Notes: generated by a model from the letters alone, not told the origin. Positions 25,256 through 33,773 are shown, counted from the stretch's first letter. The stretch is DNA of 64,000 nt from Sporobacter sp963677825 (GCA_963677825.2 CAXXEF010000001.1:1984001-2048000); one strand, 5' to 3'. Numbers and translations: made by a program.

Positions 25256-25774
25256 ATGCCAGAGCTCTACGCGACGCCGAACTGCTGGAAGTATCTCGTT
25301 AATTTGCCGTATCCGAGTGTCAACATTCGGCAAAAAAATATTCAGTACGCGACACTGCTGTCCGGTGCATTTGCCGGCCCCGGTTCAGAAGCCACGGCGA
25401 TTGCACAGTATACGGCACACAACTTCTTTACCGATGATTATCCCGTTATCGCGCACGCGTACCGATGCATTGCCTCCGTTGAGGTATGGCATCTGACGCT
25501 GCTGGGCTTCCTCGTGCGCGATCTGGGTCTCCTACCGAAATTCATGACCTACGAAACCGATCAGTACTGGAGCGGGAGCTTTCCGGCCTACGCCACACAA
25601 ATCAAGGAGATTTTGACCATCGATCTTGCCGGTGAGCGCGCCGCGATCGCGCACTATACAAAGCTCCGGGAGCAGATCGCAGAGCCGCAGATACAAGCAC
25701 TCATCGCACGCCTCATTCTCGACGAACAAAACCACGTAGAGATACTGGAAGGGTTTATCAATACGATATCCTAG
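25256..25774 (+). CDS. Ferritin-like di-iron domain protein
   Basis: A 172-residue four-helix protein with the spacing of di-metal carboxylate ligands: a Glu in AGPGSEATAIAQYTAHNF, ExxH in SVEVWHLTLLG, a Glu in DLAGERAAIAHYTKL and ExxH in LDEQNHVEILEG. This is the ferritin/rubrerythrin-like arrangement seen in small clostridial proteins for oxidative-stress or iron handling. There is no rubredoxin domain. It is convergent with the feoB operon and shares a bidirectional terminator with it. Confidence 0.78.
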   Translation: MPELYATPNCWKYLVNLPYPSVNIRQKNIQYATLLSGAFAGPGSEATAIAQYTAHNFFTDDYPVIAHAYRCIASVEVWHLTLLGFLVRDLGLLPKFMTYETDQYWSGSFPAYATQIKEILTIDLAGERAAIAHYTKLREQIAEPQIQALIARLILDEQNHVEILEGFINTIS

Positions 25775-25779
25775 CAAAA

Positions 25780-25810
25780 GAAAGACCCGCGTCTATGTCG
25801 CGGGTCTTTC
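25780..25810. terminator. Bidirectional terminator between the ferritin-like gene and the feo operon
   Basis: The arms GAAAGACCCGCG and CGCGGGTCTTTC with a 7-base loop are followed on the plus strand by CTTTTTATTTT; on the minus strand the feo transcript ends here. Confidence 0.85.
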
Positions 25811-25814
25811 CTTT

Positions 25815-25985
25815 TTATTTTGTCTTGCACGCGCCGGCGCTGGGGCACCCGGAGCAGCTGCAGCCGCATGAGGAGCGGTGTGCGCGCTTATCGCGGATGA
25901 TTTTAACCGTGACAACCGTGATGATTGCCAGAATGACGGCGCCGACGAGAATCGTTGCGAGATTGGCCACTATGAATTCAAGCAC
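25815..25985 (-). CDS. FeoB-associated Cys-rich membrane protein
   Basis: This 56-residue protein is too short for most gene callers. GTG 25985 opens a reading frame with one membrane helix (LATILVGAVILAIITVV), then basic residues KIIRDKRAHRSS and the Cys-rich tail CGCSCSGCPSAGACKTK. This is the pattern of the small FeoB-associated proteins found after feoB in many Firmicutes; their role in iron uptake is unproven (an adaptor or iron relay is assumed). The start overlaps the end of feoB by 8 bp, so it is translationally coupled. Confidence 0.85.
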   Translation of the reverse strand: MLEFIVANLATILVGAVILAIITVVTVKIIRDKRAHRSSCGCSCSGCPSAGACKTK

Positions 25986-28137
25986 AAGACGTCACCGTCC
26001 CTCCAACAGCGCACTGGCCGACGTGTTTGTTTTTACGCACGAGCAGATAGAGCATCAGTCCGAGTACCAGCAATGCCGCGGCCGTACCGCCGGTGAAAAC
26101 GCCCGATACGATCAGGGTGCCGAACTGATACACCATTAGAGACACGGCGTACGCGAATACGGTCAGATACCCGATGGCGGCCCACGTCCACTTGCCGCTG
26201 TTCATTTCGCGCCGGATGGCACCCATCGCGGCGAAGCACGGCGCACACAGCAGGTTGAAGAGCATGAAGCTGTACGCCGTCAGAGCCGTGAAGCTCAGCG
26301 CCAGTGCGCCCCAGATCTCGCCGCCGTCTTCGGAAACCTGGGCGAAGCCGTGTAAGACGCCGAACGTGCCGACGACGTTTTCCTTGGCGATGAGACCCGT
26401 GATCGTTGCGACGGTTGAACGCCACTCACCGAAGCCGAGCGGGGCGAAAATCGGTGCGATGAAAGACCCGACCGCGGCGAGGATGCTCGTGTTGTTGTCT
26501 TCAACCATAACCAGCGCACCGTCCACAATGCCGAAGCCCTGTAAAAACCACAACACAACGGCGGACAGGAGGATGACGGTCCCGGCGCGGCGGATGAAGC
26601 TCCAGCCACGTTCCCATGTCGAGCGCAGCACGCCCTGGGGCGACGGAACGTGGTAGGCCGGCAGCTCCATGACGAACGGCGCGGCCGCGCCGGCAAACGG
26701 TTTCGTCTTTTTCAAAATCACGCCACTGACGATGACGGCGGCGACACCGATGAAGTACGCCGACGTCGCGATGAGGCCGCTGCCGCCGAAGATTGCGCCG
26801 GCAAACAGCGCGATGATTGGCATTTTAGCACCGCAGGGGATGAACGACGTCGTCATGATCGTCATGCGCCGGTCACGCTCGTTTTCTATTGCGCGTGAGG
26901 CCATGATGCCCGGCACGGAGCATCCCGAGCCGATGAGCATCGGGATGAAGCTCTTACCACTCAGGCCGAAGCGCTTGAACACACGGTCCATAATGAACGC
27001 GACGCGCGCCATGTACCCGATGTCCTCCAGAATCGACAGGAGGAAGAACAAGATGAGCATCTGCGGCACAAAGCCGATGACGGCGCCGACGCCGCCGACA
27101 ATCCCGTCGACGATCAGGCCGGTGAGCCACGGCGCGACGCTCAGACCTTCCAGCCAGCCGCCGAGGCCGCCGACAATGACCTCGCCGAACAGCACGTCGT
27201 TCGTCCAGCCGGTGACGAGGTCGCCGACCGTGCTGATCGAGACATAGTACACGCCGAACATCACCAGCGCGAAAATCGGCAGCGCAAATATGCGGTTCGT
27301 GATGACACGGTCGATTTTGTCGGACGCGTTCATTTTCGTGCCGGTGTGCTTCTTCTTGACGGCCGACTGCATCAGCCGCGCGATGTACGCATAGCGCTGG
27401 TTGGTGATGATGCTCTCCGCGTCGTCATCGAGCGCATTTTCGCACTCGGCGATGTGTGCTTCGATATGCGCGATGAGTTCTCGGTCGAGCCCGAGCTCGT
27501 CTTTAATCTTCTCGTCGCGCTCAAACAGCTTGACGGCGTACCAGCGTACAAACCGGGCGTCAACGCGATCTTCGATCGATTCCTCGATGTGCGCGAGCGC
27601 ATGTTCCACACTGCCGTCAAACACGCTCGGCGGCGTTATGCTAACAGCGTTTCCGGCACACGCGGCGGCAGCTTCGGCGGCTTCCGCCGCGCCGGTGTTT
27701 TTAAGCGCCGACATTTCCATGATCGGACAGCCAAGCGCGTCCCCGAGCTTGTTCAGGTCGATCACGTCGCCGTTTTTGCGCACGAGGTCGATCATATTAA
27801 CCGCGACGACCGTCGGAAGGCCCAGCTCGATAAGCTGTGTCGTTAAGTAAAGATTACGCTCAAGGTTCGTCCCATCGACGATGTTTAGAATCACGTCCGG
27901 CTTCTCGCCGACGAGATATTGCCGCGTTACAATTTCCTCGAGCGTGTACGGTGAGAGCGAATACACACCCGGCAGATCCTGAATAATCACGTCTGCGCGG
28001 CCCTTGAGCCGCCCCTCTTTTTTTTCGACCGTTACGCCCGGCCAGTTACCAACGTACTGTGCCGAGCCGGTCAGGTTATTGAATAGTGTCGTCTTGCCGG
28101 AGTTGGGATTACCGGCCAGCGCAATTTTAATCGGCAT
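25978..28137 (-). CDS. feoB: Ferrous iron transport protein B (FeoB)
   Basis: A 719-residue Fe2+ transporter. The N-terminal G domain has G1 GNPNSGKTT (9-17), G3 DLPGVYSLSP and G4 NMID; a helical spacer follows (about 165-265); the C-terminal membrane part has Gate motifs with the conserved cysteines in GSGCSVPGIMASRAIENERD and SFIPCGAKMPIIALF. AAGGAGGC precedes the ATG. It is the third gene of feoA-feoA-feoB-small protein, with an operator-like dyad just upstream of it. Confidence 0.96.
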   Translation of the reverse strand: MPIKIALAGNPNSGKTTLFNNLTGSAQYVGNWPGVTVEKKEGRLKGRADVIIQDLPGVYSLSPYTLEEIVTRQYLVGEKPDVILNIVDGTNLERNLYLTTQLIELGLPTVVAVNMIDLVRKNGDVIDLNKLGDALGCPIMEMSALKNTGAAEAAEAAAACAGNAVSITPPSVFDGSVEHALAHIEESIEDRVDARFVRWYAVKLFERDEKIKDELGLDRELIAHIEAHIAECENALDDDAESIITNQRYAYIARLMQSAVKKKHTGTKMNASDKIDRVITNRIFALPIFALVMFGVYYVSISTVGDLVTGWTNDVLFGEVIVGGLGGWLEGLSVAPWLTGLIVDGIVGGVGAVIGFVPQMLILFFLLSILEDIGYMARVAFIMDRVFKRFGLSGKSFIPMLIGSGCSVPGIMASRAIENERDRRMTIMTTSFIPCGAKMPIIALFAGAIFGGSGLIATSAYFIGVAAVIVSGVILKKTKPFAGAAAPFVMELPAYHVPSPQGVLRSTWERGWSFIRRAGTVILLSAVVLWFLQGFGIVDGALVMVEDNNTSILAAVGSFIAPIFAPLGFGEWRSTVATITGLIAKENVVGTFGVLHGFAQVSEDGGEIWGALALSFTALTAYSFMLFNLLCAPCFAAMGAIRREMNSGKWTWAAIGYLTVFAYAVSLMVYQFGTLIVSGVFTGGTAAALLVLGLMLYLLVRKNKHVGQCAVGGTVTSCA

Positions 28138-28157
28138 AAGCGCCTCCTTAACTATGA

Positions 28158-28173
28158 GTTAGCGAAAGCTAAC
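28158..28173. promoter_or_regulatory. Operator-like dyad between feoA and feoB
   Basis: GTTAGC-GAAA-GCTAAC has 6-bp arms identical to those of the dyad at 28679-28694. It could be a second binding site for the same iron-responsive regulator, or an RNA hairpin with a GAAA loop ahead of feoB. Confidence 0.55.
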
Positions 28174-28192
28174 TACATGATAAAAAATTTAG

Positions 28193-28414
28193 TCATACAA
28201 TTTCGATCAATTCGGCGTCGGCCTTGCGGATGCTCAGTTCGTAGCCGCGTACGGTGACCTCAATCGGGTCGCCCAGCGGCGCGACCTTACGTACATAAAT
28301 GCCGGTGCCTTTTGTGACGCCCATATCCATGATCCGCCGCCGCAGCGGCCCGTCGCCATGGAGCTTGTGAACTGTTGCCGTGTCACCGACGCGGACGTTT
28401 CGCAGTGTGTTCAT
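28193..28414 (-). CDS. feoA: FeoA-domain protein (second copy)
   Basis: A ~73-residue SH3-like FeoA domain: MNTLRNVRVGDTATVHKL, LRRRIMDMGVTKGTGIYVRK, GDPIEVTVRGYELSIRKADA. ATG 28414 is chosen because GGAGA lies just upstream. FeoA proteins bind or modulate FeoB at the membrane. This is the more canonical of the two adjacent feoA copies (LRRRIMDMG and the YELSIRK end are typical). Confidence 0.93.
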   Translation of the reverse strand: MNTLRNVRVGDTATVHKLHGDGPLRRRIMDMGVTKGTGIYVRKVAPLGDPIEVTVRGYELSIRKADAELIEIV

Positions 28415-28426
28415 GTGCAATCTCCT

Positions 28427-28639
28427 TTATATCATGATACGATTTGCCATCGCCTTGTCGAGCGCGACGCGGCTGTCCATGACTTGTAAAATCAAGCTGC
28501 CGCTCAGTCGTGAGACGACGGTAACCGACGTGCCGACAACGAAGCCGAGCTCTGCGAGATGGCGGCGCATATCGTCGCGGCCTGTTATTTTCCGAATCAG
28601 ATTCGTTTCCCCGGGTATGGCCATTGAAATCGGCATCAT
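28427..28639 (-). CDS. feoA: FeoA-domain protein (first copy)
   Basis: A 70-residue FeoA-type SH3-like domain: MRRHLAELGFVVGTSVTVVS is the family core, ending ALDKAMANRIMI. It is diverged from the second FeoA 12 bp downstream; tandem feoA genes ahead of feoB are common in Clostridia and may form a heteromeric regulator of FeoB. GGGAGG lies 5 bp before the ATG. It is the first gene of the operon, directly after the promoter with the operator-like dyad. Confidence 0.9.
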   Translation of the reverse strand: MMPISMAIPGETNLIRKITGRDDMRRHLAELGFVVGTSVTVVSRLSGSLILQVMDSRVALDKAMANRIMI

Positions 28640-28678
28640 GTTTCCTCCCGTCCAATCATTTTAGTATAGAAGTTAACG

Positions 28679-28694
28679 GTTAGCGATGGCTAAC
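28679..28694. promoter_or_regulatory. Operator-like dyad at the feo transcription start
   Basis: GTTAGC-GATG-GCTAAC lies 8 bp downstream of the -10 box, over the likely +1, where a repressor would block transcription. The half-sites resemble those of DtxR/IdeR/MntR-type metal repressors (GTTAG/CTAAC), though the 4-bp centre differs from the DtxR consensus. Binding by such a repressor is inference. Confidence 0.6.
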
Positions 28695-28701
28695 TAGACG
28701 C

Positions 28702-28730
28702 AGTTTAACACAACTAACTACTGTTGTCAA
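28702..28730 (-). promoter_or_regulatory. Promoter of the feo operon
   Basis: On the minus strand, TTGACA (28730-28725), 17 bp, TAAACT (28707-28702). The -35 box is perfect and the operator-like dyad follows immediately downstream. Confidence 0.65.
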
Positions 28731-28859
28731 CCCGTTATATTCAGGCGAATAAAAAAAGTGAAAAGACGAATAAAGATGGGTTAAGCGTAGAAAGTCGTCA
28801 TATTGACGATTGACGCCATAAGGAATATACTGGGTTTATCATTTTAGGAGGTGCACGCT

Positions 28860-29003
28860 ATGAAAGTAACAGCCGGATCGATTGCCGAGCAGACAGGTCA
28901 ATACAAATGTACACGCTGCGGCACCATTATCGAGCTGACAAAGGGCGATACCGTGCCGGTCTGCCCGAAATGCCACAACAAGACGTTTGAATTTATCGGC
29001 TGA
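28860..29003 (+). CDS. Small zinc-ribbon protein (47 residues)
   Basis: An AGGAGGT at 28846-28852 precedes ATG 28860. The protein MKVTAGSIAEQTGQYKCTRC, then GTIIELTKGDTVPVCPKC and HNKTFEFIG has two CxxC knuckles (Cys17/20 and Cys35/38) in a rubredoxin/zinc-ribbon arrangement. Such small single-ribbon proteins are widespread in Clostridia; their function is unknown. It stands alone, divergent from feo, with its own terminator. Confidence 0.85.
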   Translation: MKVTAGSIAEQTGQYKCTRCGTIIELTKGDTVPVCPKCHNKTFEFIG

Positions 29004-29039
29004 GCCGAGCCTGCCGACAGCGGGATGCTCACACGGATA

Positions 29040-29073
29040 AACGGGCGGTACAGCAACAGCTGTACCGCCCGTT
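29040..29073. terminator. Terminator between convergent zinc-ribbon genes
   Basis: The arms AACGGGCGGTACA and TGTACCGCCCGTT with an 8-base loop are followed by ATTGTTG. Confidence 0.75.
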
Positions 29074-29097
29074 ATTGTTGCCGGCCACCGCCAGATG

Positions 29098-30693
29098 TTA
29101 CATACCGAAAAACAGCTCGGCGATCAGTTCCTGCGCACCCACCGTCGCCTTTTCGACAAATTCCGGGCCCCACGCGTCTAGATTGATGTACGCCGGTGCG
29201 GGAATGGAGACGATTCGTGCCGCCTCGATACGCAGCGCGAAATTCGAGGTGCCGTCAAGTACATCGTCAAAATCGAGCGTGAAGCCGTCGTCAGATGTGG
29301 CGAGGTTGCCCAAAAGCGTATGACTCTCGGACGGCAGTGCTTCAGCATCACGCAAATCGGGCGTCTGCGTGGTGATGCGGATGTCGCCGCTGTCGGTGTT
29401 CCAGAGGATGGATAAGAGGCCCTGCTTTTCATCATCGTCATTGCCATTGACGAGCGTGAATGTTTCGGTGATTTCTGCCTGATCATACGCCGAGGAGACG
29501 GTGAGCGTGACGTGATCGCTTTCGTCGGTGTAGCCGAGTGTCAAGTCGTCCGTGTTCGGCATGAGGCCGAAATCAACGTACGCCGACATACTGCTGGTTT
29601 GTACCTCAAGCATATTGGCGTCCATCGTGAATGCGATGCGTACAAGCCTGCCCGAGCGTAGATAATACGATATCTGAATGTCGATATCACTGTTTCGAAT
29701 ATCCTCGATCAGCTCGTCCATCGCGGCTTCGACATCGTTGTCCTGCGGATAACCGTACGATTGTGTGAGGATTAGCTTATAAAAGGCGGCGTAGTTTTCG
29801 AGATTAGAAGCGTTGTCATCGTTTGCCAGGTCGGTCTTGGCTGTTTCCAGTATCGCCGCGATATCGTCCTGGGTAAACGTATACGTCAGCTTGGTGCAAT
29901 TGACGGTTTTCCCGCTCGTTGTGATGCGTTCGACCGTCCGCTCGGCGTTCAGCATGTCGTTGATATGGTCAATCAACGCGAGGTGAAGGTCGCCGGTCTC
30001 GTCTGACGCCGGCGTATTGCGCTCCGCCAGCCGTTGGAATATCTCTTTTAAGGCGTCGATGCTTTCTGTATCCAAGCCGATTTCCGGCGCAAACTGATCC
30101 ACATCGGTATCAAACGTCTCGTAGGTGATGCCGTAATAATCATCACCGATGAACGACGCGTTAAAGGCCAGCCGTTCGTCGTTGGCTAAGACCGTTAAAT
30201 CCAGGCCGGTCTCGTCGAGTATTGTATGGACCGTCAGACCCATTGCGTTATCGGCACGGCTGCGCAGCAGCGCAATATCGCCGCTGATAGTCGTCGCATT
30301 GCTGTCGTCGTATAAAAACGCCGTCTGGACCGTGCCGTCTTCAAGACACTGCATCAGCGTCGGAACGACAATCAGCGGTGATTTATCCAGCCGTTTTTCA
30401 AGCAGCGAAAACGTCCGTAGTGACGCGCGCGCGATCGCGTATTCCGGCCAGACGGCGGTGACGATGCTCCGCAGGGACAGCGCGGCCGCGATCAGCACAG
30501 CGGCAATAATCGCCAGAATGATCCACAACCGCTTGCGTGAGGATTTCGGCGGCCGTGCGTCCGGCATAACAGACGGCTCGTTTCGTAATGCAGCAGCGTG
30601 CTCGGCGGACGACGGATTATTGAGCGGTGCGCCGCAATTTTCGCAAAACGAGTTCGTTGTGTTGTTTTCAGTACCGCAATTAGAACATAGCAT
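29098..30693 (-). CDS. Membrane-anchored protein with N-terminal zinc ribbon, function unknown
   Basis: A 531-residue protein. Start MLCSNCGTENNTTNSFCENCG is a double-CxxC zinc ribbon (Cys3/6/17/20), followed by a linker, a single membrane helix (LWIILAIIAAVLIAAAL, about 53-70) and a ~450-residue extracellular part rich in Asp/Thr with no motif that I recognise. ATG 30693 with AGGAGACA is used instead of the upstream in-frame start. The layout (cytosolic ribbon, one helix, large outer domain) is common among uncharacterised Firmicutes proteins. Confidence 0.7.
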   Translation of the reverse strand: MLCSNCGTENNTTNSFCENCGAPLNNPSSAEHAAALRNEPSVMPDARPPKSSRKRLWIILAIIAAVLIAAALSLRSIVTAVWPEYAIARASLRTFSLLEKRLDKSPLIVVPTLMQCLEDGTVQTAFLYDDSNATTISGDIALLRSRADNAMGLTVHTILDETGLDLTVLANDERLAFNASFIGDDYYGITYETFDTDVDQFAPEIGLDTESIDALKEIFQRLAERNTPASDETGDLHLALIDHINDMLNAERTVERITTSGKTVNCTKLTYTFTQDDIAAILETAKTDLANDDNASNLENYAAFYKLILTQSYGYPQDNDVEAAMDELIEDIRNSDIDIQISYYLRSGRLVRIAFTMDANMLEVQTSSMSAYVDFGLMPNTDDLTLGYTDESDHVTLTVSSAYDQAEITETFTLVNGNDDDEKQGLLSILWNTDSGDIRITTQTPDLRDAEALPSESHTLLGNLATSDDGFTLDFDDVLDGTSNFALRIEAARIVSIPAPAYINLDAWGPEFVEKATVGAQELIAELFFGM

Positions 30694-30898
30694 AAGATGT
30701 CTCCTGATTCCAATAATATACAGTATTATACAGTATACGACAGTAAGATGGTGTGTGCAACGATAAATAGCATCGAAAAGCACCAAAAGCCATTACATTT
30801 TACAGTTTTTTTTCATAATCATATCTGATATAATACAAAAAAGCAGACATGTAATACTATGAATAAACGACTGTCAGGTGCAACGGGGGAGATTGACA

Positions 30899-31858
30899 AT
30901 GGTTTCACACGGCAAGGATATAAAAATCTTCGCAGGCAATGCCAATAAGCCGATGGCCGAAAGCATTTGCCGTAACATCGGCATACGGCTTGGAGACTCC
31001 AATGTGACCGCGTTTTCTGACGGCGAGATATCCGTATCGCTGTATGAATCCGTACGCGGCTCCGATGTATTCCTCATACAGCCCACCTGCGGGCCTGTCA
31101 ATCAGCATTTGATGGAGCTGCTCATCATGGTGGACGCCTGTAAGCGCGCATCGGCCGGACGCATCACCGCGGTCGTGCCGTATTTCGGATACGCGCGGCA
31201 GGACCGAAAAGCCAAAGCCAGAGACCCTATATCCGCAAAGCTTGTTGCCAATCTTATCACCTCAGCCGGCGCTGACCGGGTGCTCACGATGGATTTGCAT
31301 GCTTCGCAGATACAGGGTTTTTTTGATATCCCCGTCGACAATCTGCTCGGCAGCCCGCTGTTTGCCGAGTACTATATGCGCAAGTTTGGCGAGGGCGCCG
31401 AAGACGTCGTCGTCGTCTCACCGGACGTCGGATCGGTTGCCAGAGCGCGTACGTTTGCGCATAAGCTCGGCCTGAGCCTGGCGATCATCGACAAACGGCG
31501 CGAAAAGGCCAATCAGTCCGAGGTCATGAACATCATCGGTAATGTTAAGGACAAGCACGTCATCTTGTATGACGACATGGTCGACACAGCCGGGAGCTTG
31601 TGCGGTGCGGCAAAAGCAATTGTCGAAGTCGGCGGTGCAAAAGAAATCTACGCCTGCGCGACACACGGCCTTTTGTCCGGCGCCGCGATTGACAGGATCA
31701 ACAACAGCTACATTAAGGAGCTGATCTTTACGGATACGATCCCATATCCGGGCAAGACGCCGAGCGACAAGATCAAGTATCTGTCGGCCGCGCCGCTGTT
31801 CGCCGAGGCGATCGAGCGCGTATACGAGGAAGTATCCATCTCCACGCTCTTCCGCTGA
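30899..31858 (+). CDS. prs: Ribose-phosphate pyrophosphokinase (PRPP synthase)
   Basis: A 319-residue enzyme making PRPP from ribose-5-phosphate and ATP. Visible: KIFAGNANKPMAESICRNIG, SDGEISVSLYESVRG, the flexible loop YARQDRKAKARDPISAKL, the catalytic/metal segment LTMDLHASQIQGFFDIPVDN and the PRPP-binding loop LYDDMVDTAGSLCGAAKA. ATG 30899 follows GGGGGAGA. Peptidyl-tRNA hydrolase follows 18 bp downstream, a common clostridial pairing. Confidence 0.96.
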   Translation: MVSHGKDIKIFAGNANKPMAESICRNIGIRLGDSNVTAFSDGEISVSLYESVRGSDVFLIQPTCGPVNQHLMELLIMVDACKRASAGRITAVVPYFGYARQDRKAKARDPISAKLVANLITSAGADRVLTMDLHASQIQGFFDIPVDNLLGSPLFAEYYMRKFGEGAEDVVVVSPDVGSVARARTFAHKLGLSLAIIDKRREKANQSEVMNIIGNVKDKHVILYDDMVDTAGSLCGAAKAIVEVGGAKEIYACATHGLLSGAAIDRINNSYIKELIFTDTIPYPGKTPSDKIKYLSAAPLFAEAIERVYEEVSISTLFR

Positions 31859-31876
31859 CGATAAAGGCGGCGCGCG

Positions 31877-32467
31877 ATGTTTTTACGAAGGAAAGCAGGC
31901 CCCGCGTCCTGGCTTGTCGTTTTTTTGGGAAACCCCGGCGCTAAATACGACAAAACGCGGCATAACGCCGGCTTTATGGCCGCCGATCTGCTGGAAAAAT
32001 CGGCGCGTATCCGACTTAACCGGGTGAAGTTCAAAGCACTGACCGGATCGGGTACTTTCGGCGGCGAGGCTGTGTTTTTCATGAAGCCGCAGACGTTTAT
32101 GAACCTCAGCGGCGAGGCAGTCGCGGCGGCGATGAGATTCTACAAACTGCCGCTCGAGCGCGTCATCGTCGTGACGGACGATACGGCGCTGCCGCTGGGC
32201 AAGCTGCGCGTGCGGCGGTCCGGCTCGGCAGGCGGACATAACGGGCTCAAGGACATCATCCAAAAATGCGGCGGCGACGGATTCCCCCGCGTGAAAATCG
32301 GCGTCGGCGCACCGCCCCACCCAGACTACGATCTGGCCGACTGGGTGCTCTCGTCGCTGACGCCCAAAGAGCTCAAAGAGCTCCAGCAGCCGCTTGAATC
32401 AGCGCTTGGCGCCGTCGAGGCGATTATAAAGTCCGGCATCGACAAAGCGATGAATCTCTATAACTGA
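31877..32467 (+). CDS. pth: Peptidyl-tRNA hydrolase
   Basis: A 196-residue enzyme that releases tRNA from stalled peptidyl-tRNA. Visible: FLGNPGAKYDKTRHNAGFMA with the catalytic His, KPQTFMNLSGEAVAAAMRFY, VTDDTALPLGKLRVRRSGSAGGHNGLKDI and the C-terminal helix. Co-transcribed with prs and followed by a terminator. The N-terminal MFLRRKAGPASW is a few residues longer than usual. Confidence 0.95.
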   Translation: MFLRRKAGPASWLVVFLGNPGAKYDKTRHNAGFMAADLLEKSARIRLNRVKFKALTGSGTFGGEAVFFMKPQTFMNLSGEAVAAAMRFYKLPLERVIVVTDDTALPLGKLRVRRSGSAGGHNGLKDIIQKCGGDGFPRVKIGVGAPPHPDYDLADWVLSSLTPKELKELQQPLESALGAVEAIIKSGIDKAMNLYN

Positions 32468-32474
32468 AAAAGCG

Positions 32475-32505
32475 AAAGACCGGTGCGACTGCGCCGGTCT
32501 TTTTT
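32475..32505 (+). terminator. Intrinsic terminator of prs-pth
   Basis: AAAGACCGGTGC-GACT-GCGCCGGTCTTT followed by TTTT. Confidence 0.85.
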
Positions 32506-32523
32506 ATGTGCCGCCTAATGCAA

Positions 32524-33198
32524 CTATAAGCAAAAGCGATGGCTGCCGATCGTGCACAGGTGTGGCCGCGACCAGATCCACGCGCTCGTCGCTGTGGCCG
32601 GATTGAAGTAATAGATCGCGCCGCCGGACGGATCCCAACCGTTAATCGCGTCGCGTGCGGCCTTATAGGCGCTGTCGGCGACGTTTTCGTAAAACTGCCC
32701 GTCCGTCAGGCACGTAAACGCGCCCTTTTGGTAGACGACGCCGGAAATTGAGTGCGGAAACGACGGGTGCTTCGTCCTGTTGAGCACGACTGCGCCGACG
32801 GCGACTTGTCCACTGTACGGCTCGCCGCGCGCCTCGGCGGAAATCAGCCGTGCGAGCAGATTGATATCGTTGGTTTGTGACGACGCACCGTCGGACGCGT
32901 TGATGCCGATGGCGGCAAGCGTGTTGTTACCGGCAATGCCGTCTACCTGCAGACCGTGTCTGGACTGAAAGTATTTTACTCCGGCCTCTGTCCGGCTGCC
33001 GAAGATACCGTCGACACTGCCGAAGTAGTAGCCCCAGTCCGACAGGCGCTGTTGAATCTGCGTGACGACGGAGCCGGCCGAACCGCGTCGGTACGACGCG
33101 GCGGTTGCCTCCTGCACGCATTGGATGCTCGAAATAAGCGCGATATTGATGGCGAAAATGATCGCCAGGGAGAAAATAAGCTTCTTTCTGTTATGCAC
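32524..33198 (-). CDS. sleB: SleB-type spore cortex-lytic enzyme
   Basis: A 224-residue exported protein: N-terminal signal/anchor helix (LIFSLAIIFAINIALISS), a peptidoglycan-binding domain (about 38-97: GSAGSVVTQIQQRLSDWGYY, SRTEAGVKYFQSRHGL) and the Hydrolase_2 catalytic domain (about 113-224: LLARLISAEARGEPYSGQVA with the catalytic Glu, VGAVVLNRTKHPSFP, FYFNPATATSAW-like end). SleB is a lytic transglycosylase that opens the cortex at germination, so this supports a spore-former. GTG 33198 is the start. The ribosome site AAGGAG lies in one arm of an inverted repeat. No ypeB is adjacent. Confidence 0.9.
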   Translation of the reverse strand: MHNRKKLIFSLAIIFAINIALISSIQCVQEATAASYRRGSAGSVVTQIQQRLSDWGYYFGSVDGIFGSRTEAGVKYFQSRHGLQVDGIAGNNTLAAIGINASDGASSQTNDINLLARLISAEARGEPYSGQVAVGAVVLNRTKHPSFPHSISGVVYQKGAFTCLTDGQFYENVADSAYKAARDAINGWDPSGGAIYYFNPATATSAWIWSRPHLCTIGSHRFCL

Positions 33199-33205
33199 AG
33201 TAAAA

Positions 33206-33249
33206 ACTCCTTCGTAACATACTGACGCATGTTTAGTGTACGAAGGAGT
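33206..33249 (-). promoter_or_regulatory. Inverted repeat burying the sleB ribosome-binding site
   Basis: ACTCCTTCGTA (33206-33216) and TACGAAGGAGT (33239-33249) are perfect 11-bp arms around 22 bp. In the sleB message the downstream arm contains the AAGGAG ribosome site, 7 nt before the GTG start, so folding would hide it. It may alternatively be a protein-binding dyad. Confidence 0.5.
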
Positions 33250-33281
33250 AATAACTGTTATGTCATGTAAATTTTGTCGGC

Positions 33282-33638
33282 TCAGTCAGGCTTGTGTGTT
33301 TGCCGGCGCTTTATCTTAATAATATGGATGGTCGAAGATACAAATAAAACGACGAGGTTAGCACCCGTAATGATGGCCAACGGTAAATATGGCACGATCT
33401 TAAAGGAATAAAGAGCGGCTGTTGAAATGAGAACGGTAATACAGATATATAAAATGATGCTGTATGGCGCGGTGAAGTCTTCGTCCGCTTCATATCGGCC
33501 CAGCAGGATGACAATCGACATAAGCAGCAGTGAAATTAATCTGAAAATACGCGGTTCCGGCGCAAACGCGATCGTTAGTGCGATCGCCAGTGTCCAAACG
33601 ACATCGGCTACGAGCATAATACGCAGGTCTTTTTTCAT
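33282..33638 (-). CDS. Small four-helix membrane protein, unknown function
   Basis: A 118-residue protein with about four membrane helices (IMLVADVVWTLAIALTIAF, FRLISLLLMSIVILL, YSIILYICITVLIS, YLPLAIITGANLVVLFVSS) and a basic tail KIKRRQTHKPD. AAGGAGCG lies 5 bp before ATG 33638. I do not recognise the family. It lies between sleB and a lipoprotein gene on the same strand. Confidence 0.7.
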   Translation of the reverse strand: MKKDLRIMLVADVVWTLAIALTIAFAPEPRIFRLISLLLMSIVILLGRYEADEDFTAPYSIILYICITVLISTAALYSFKIVPYLPLAIITGANLVVLFVSSTIHIIKIKRRQTHKPD

Positions 33639-33715
33639 AGTGCGCTCCTTCCAAAACAACCAGTGCGCGGTTGGCTGAAGTCAACGTGCTAAACAAAAAT
33701 ACGCGGTGAAGAGTA

Positions 33716-33738
33716 TTTGGGGCTATGACAGCCCCAAA
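33716..33738. other. Small hairpin between leftward genes
   Basis: TTTGGGGCT-ATGAC-AGCCCCAAA, 9-bp arms. It lies just beyond the lipoprotein stop on the minus strand; no T tract follows on that strand, so terminator function is uncertain. Confidence 0.4.
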
Positions 33739-33773
33739 ACTCACATACTATCGGCCAAAATCATTTGGGGTAC

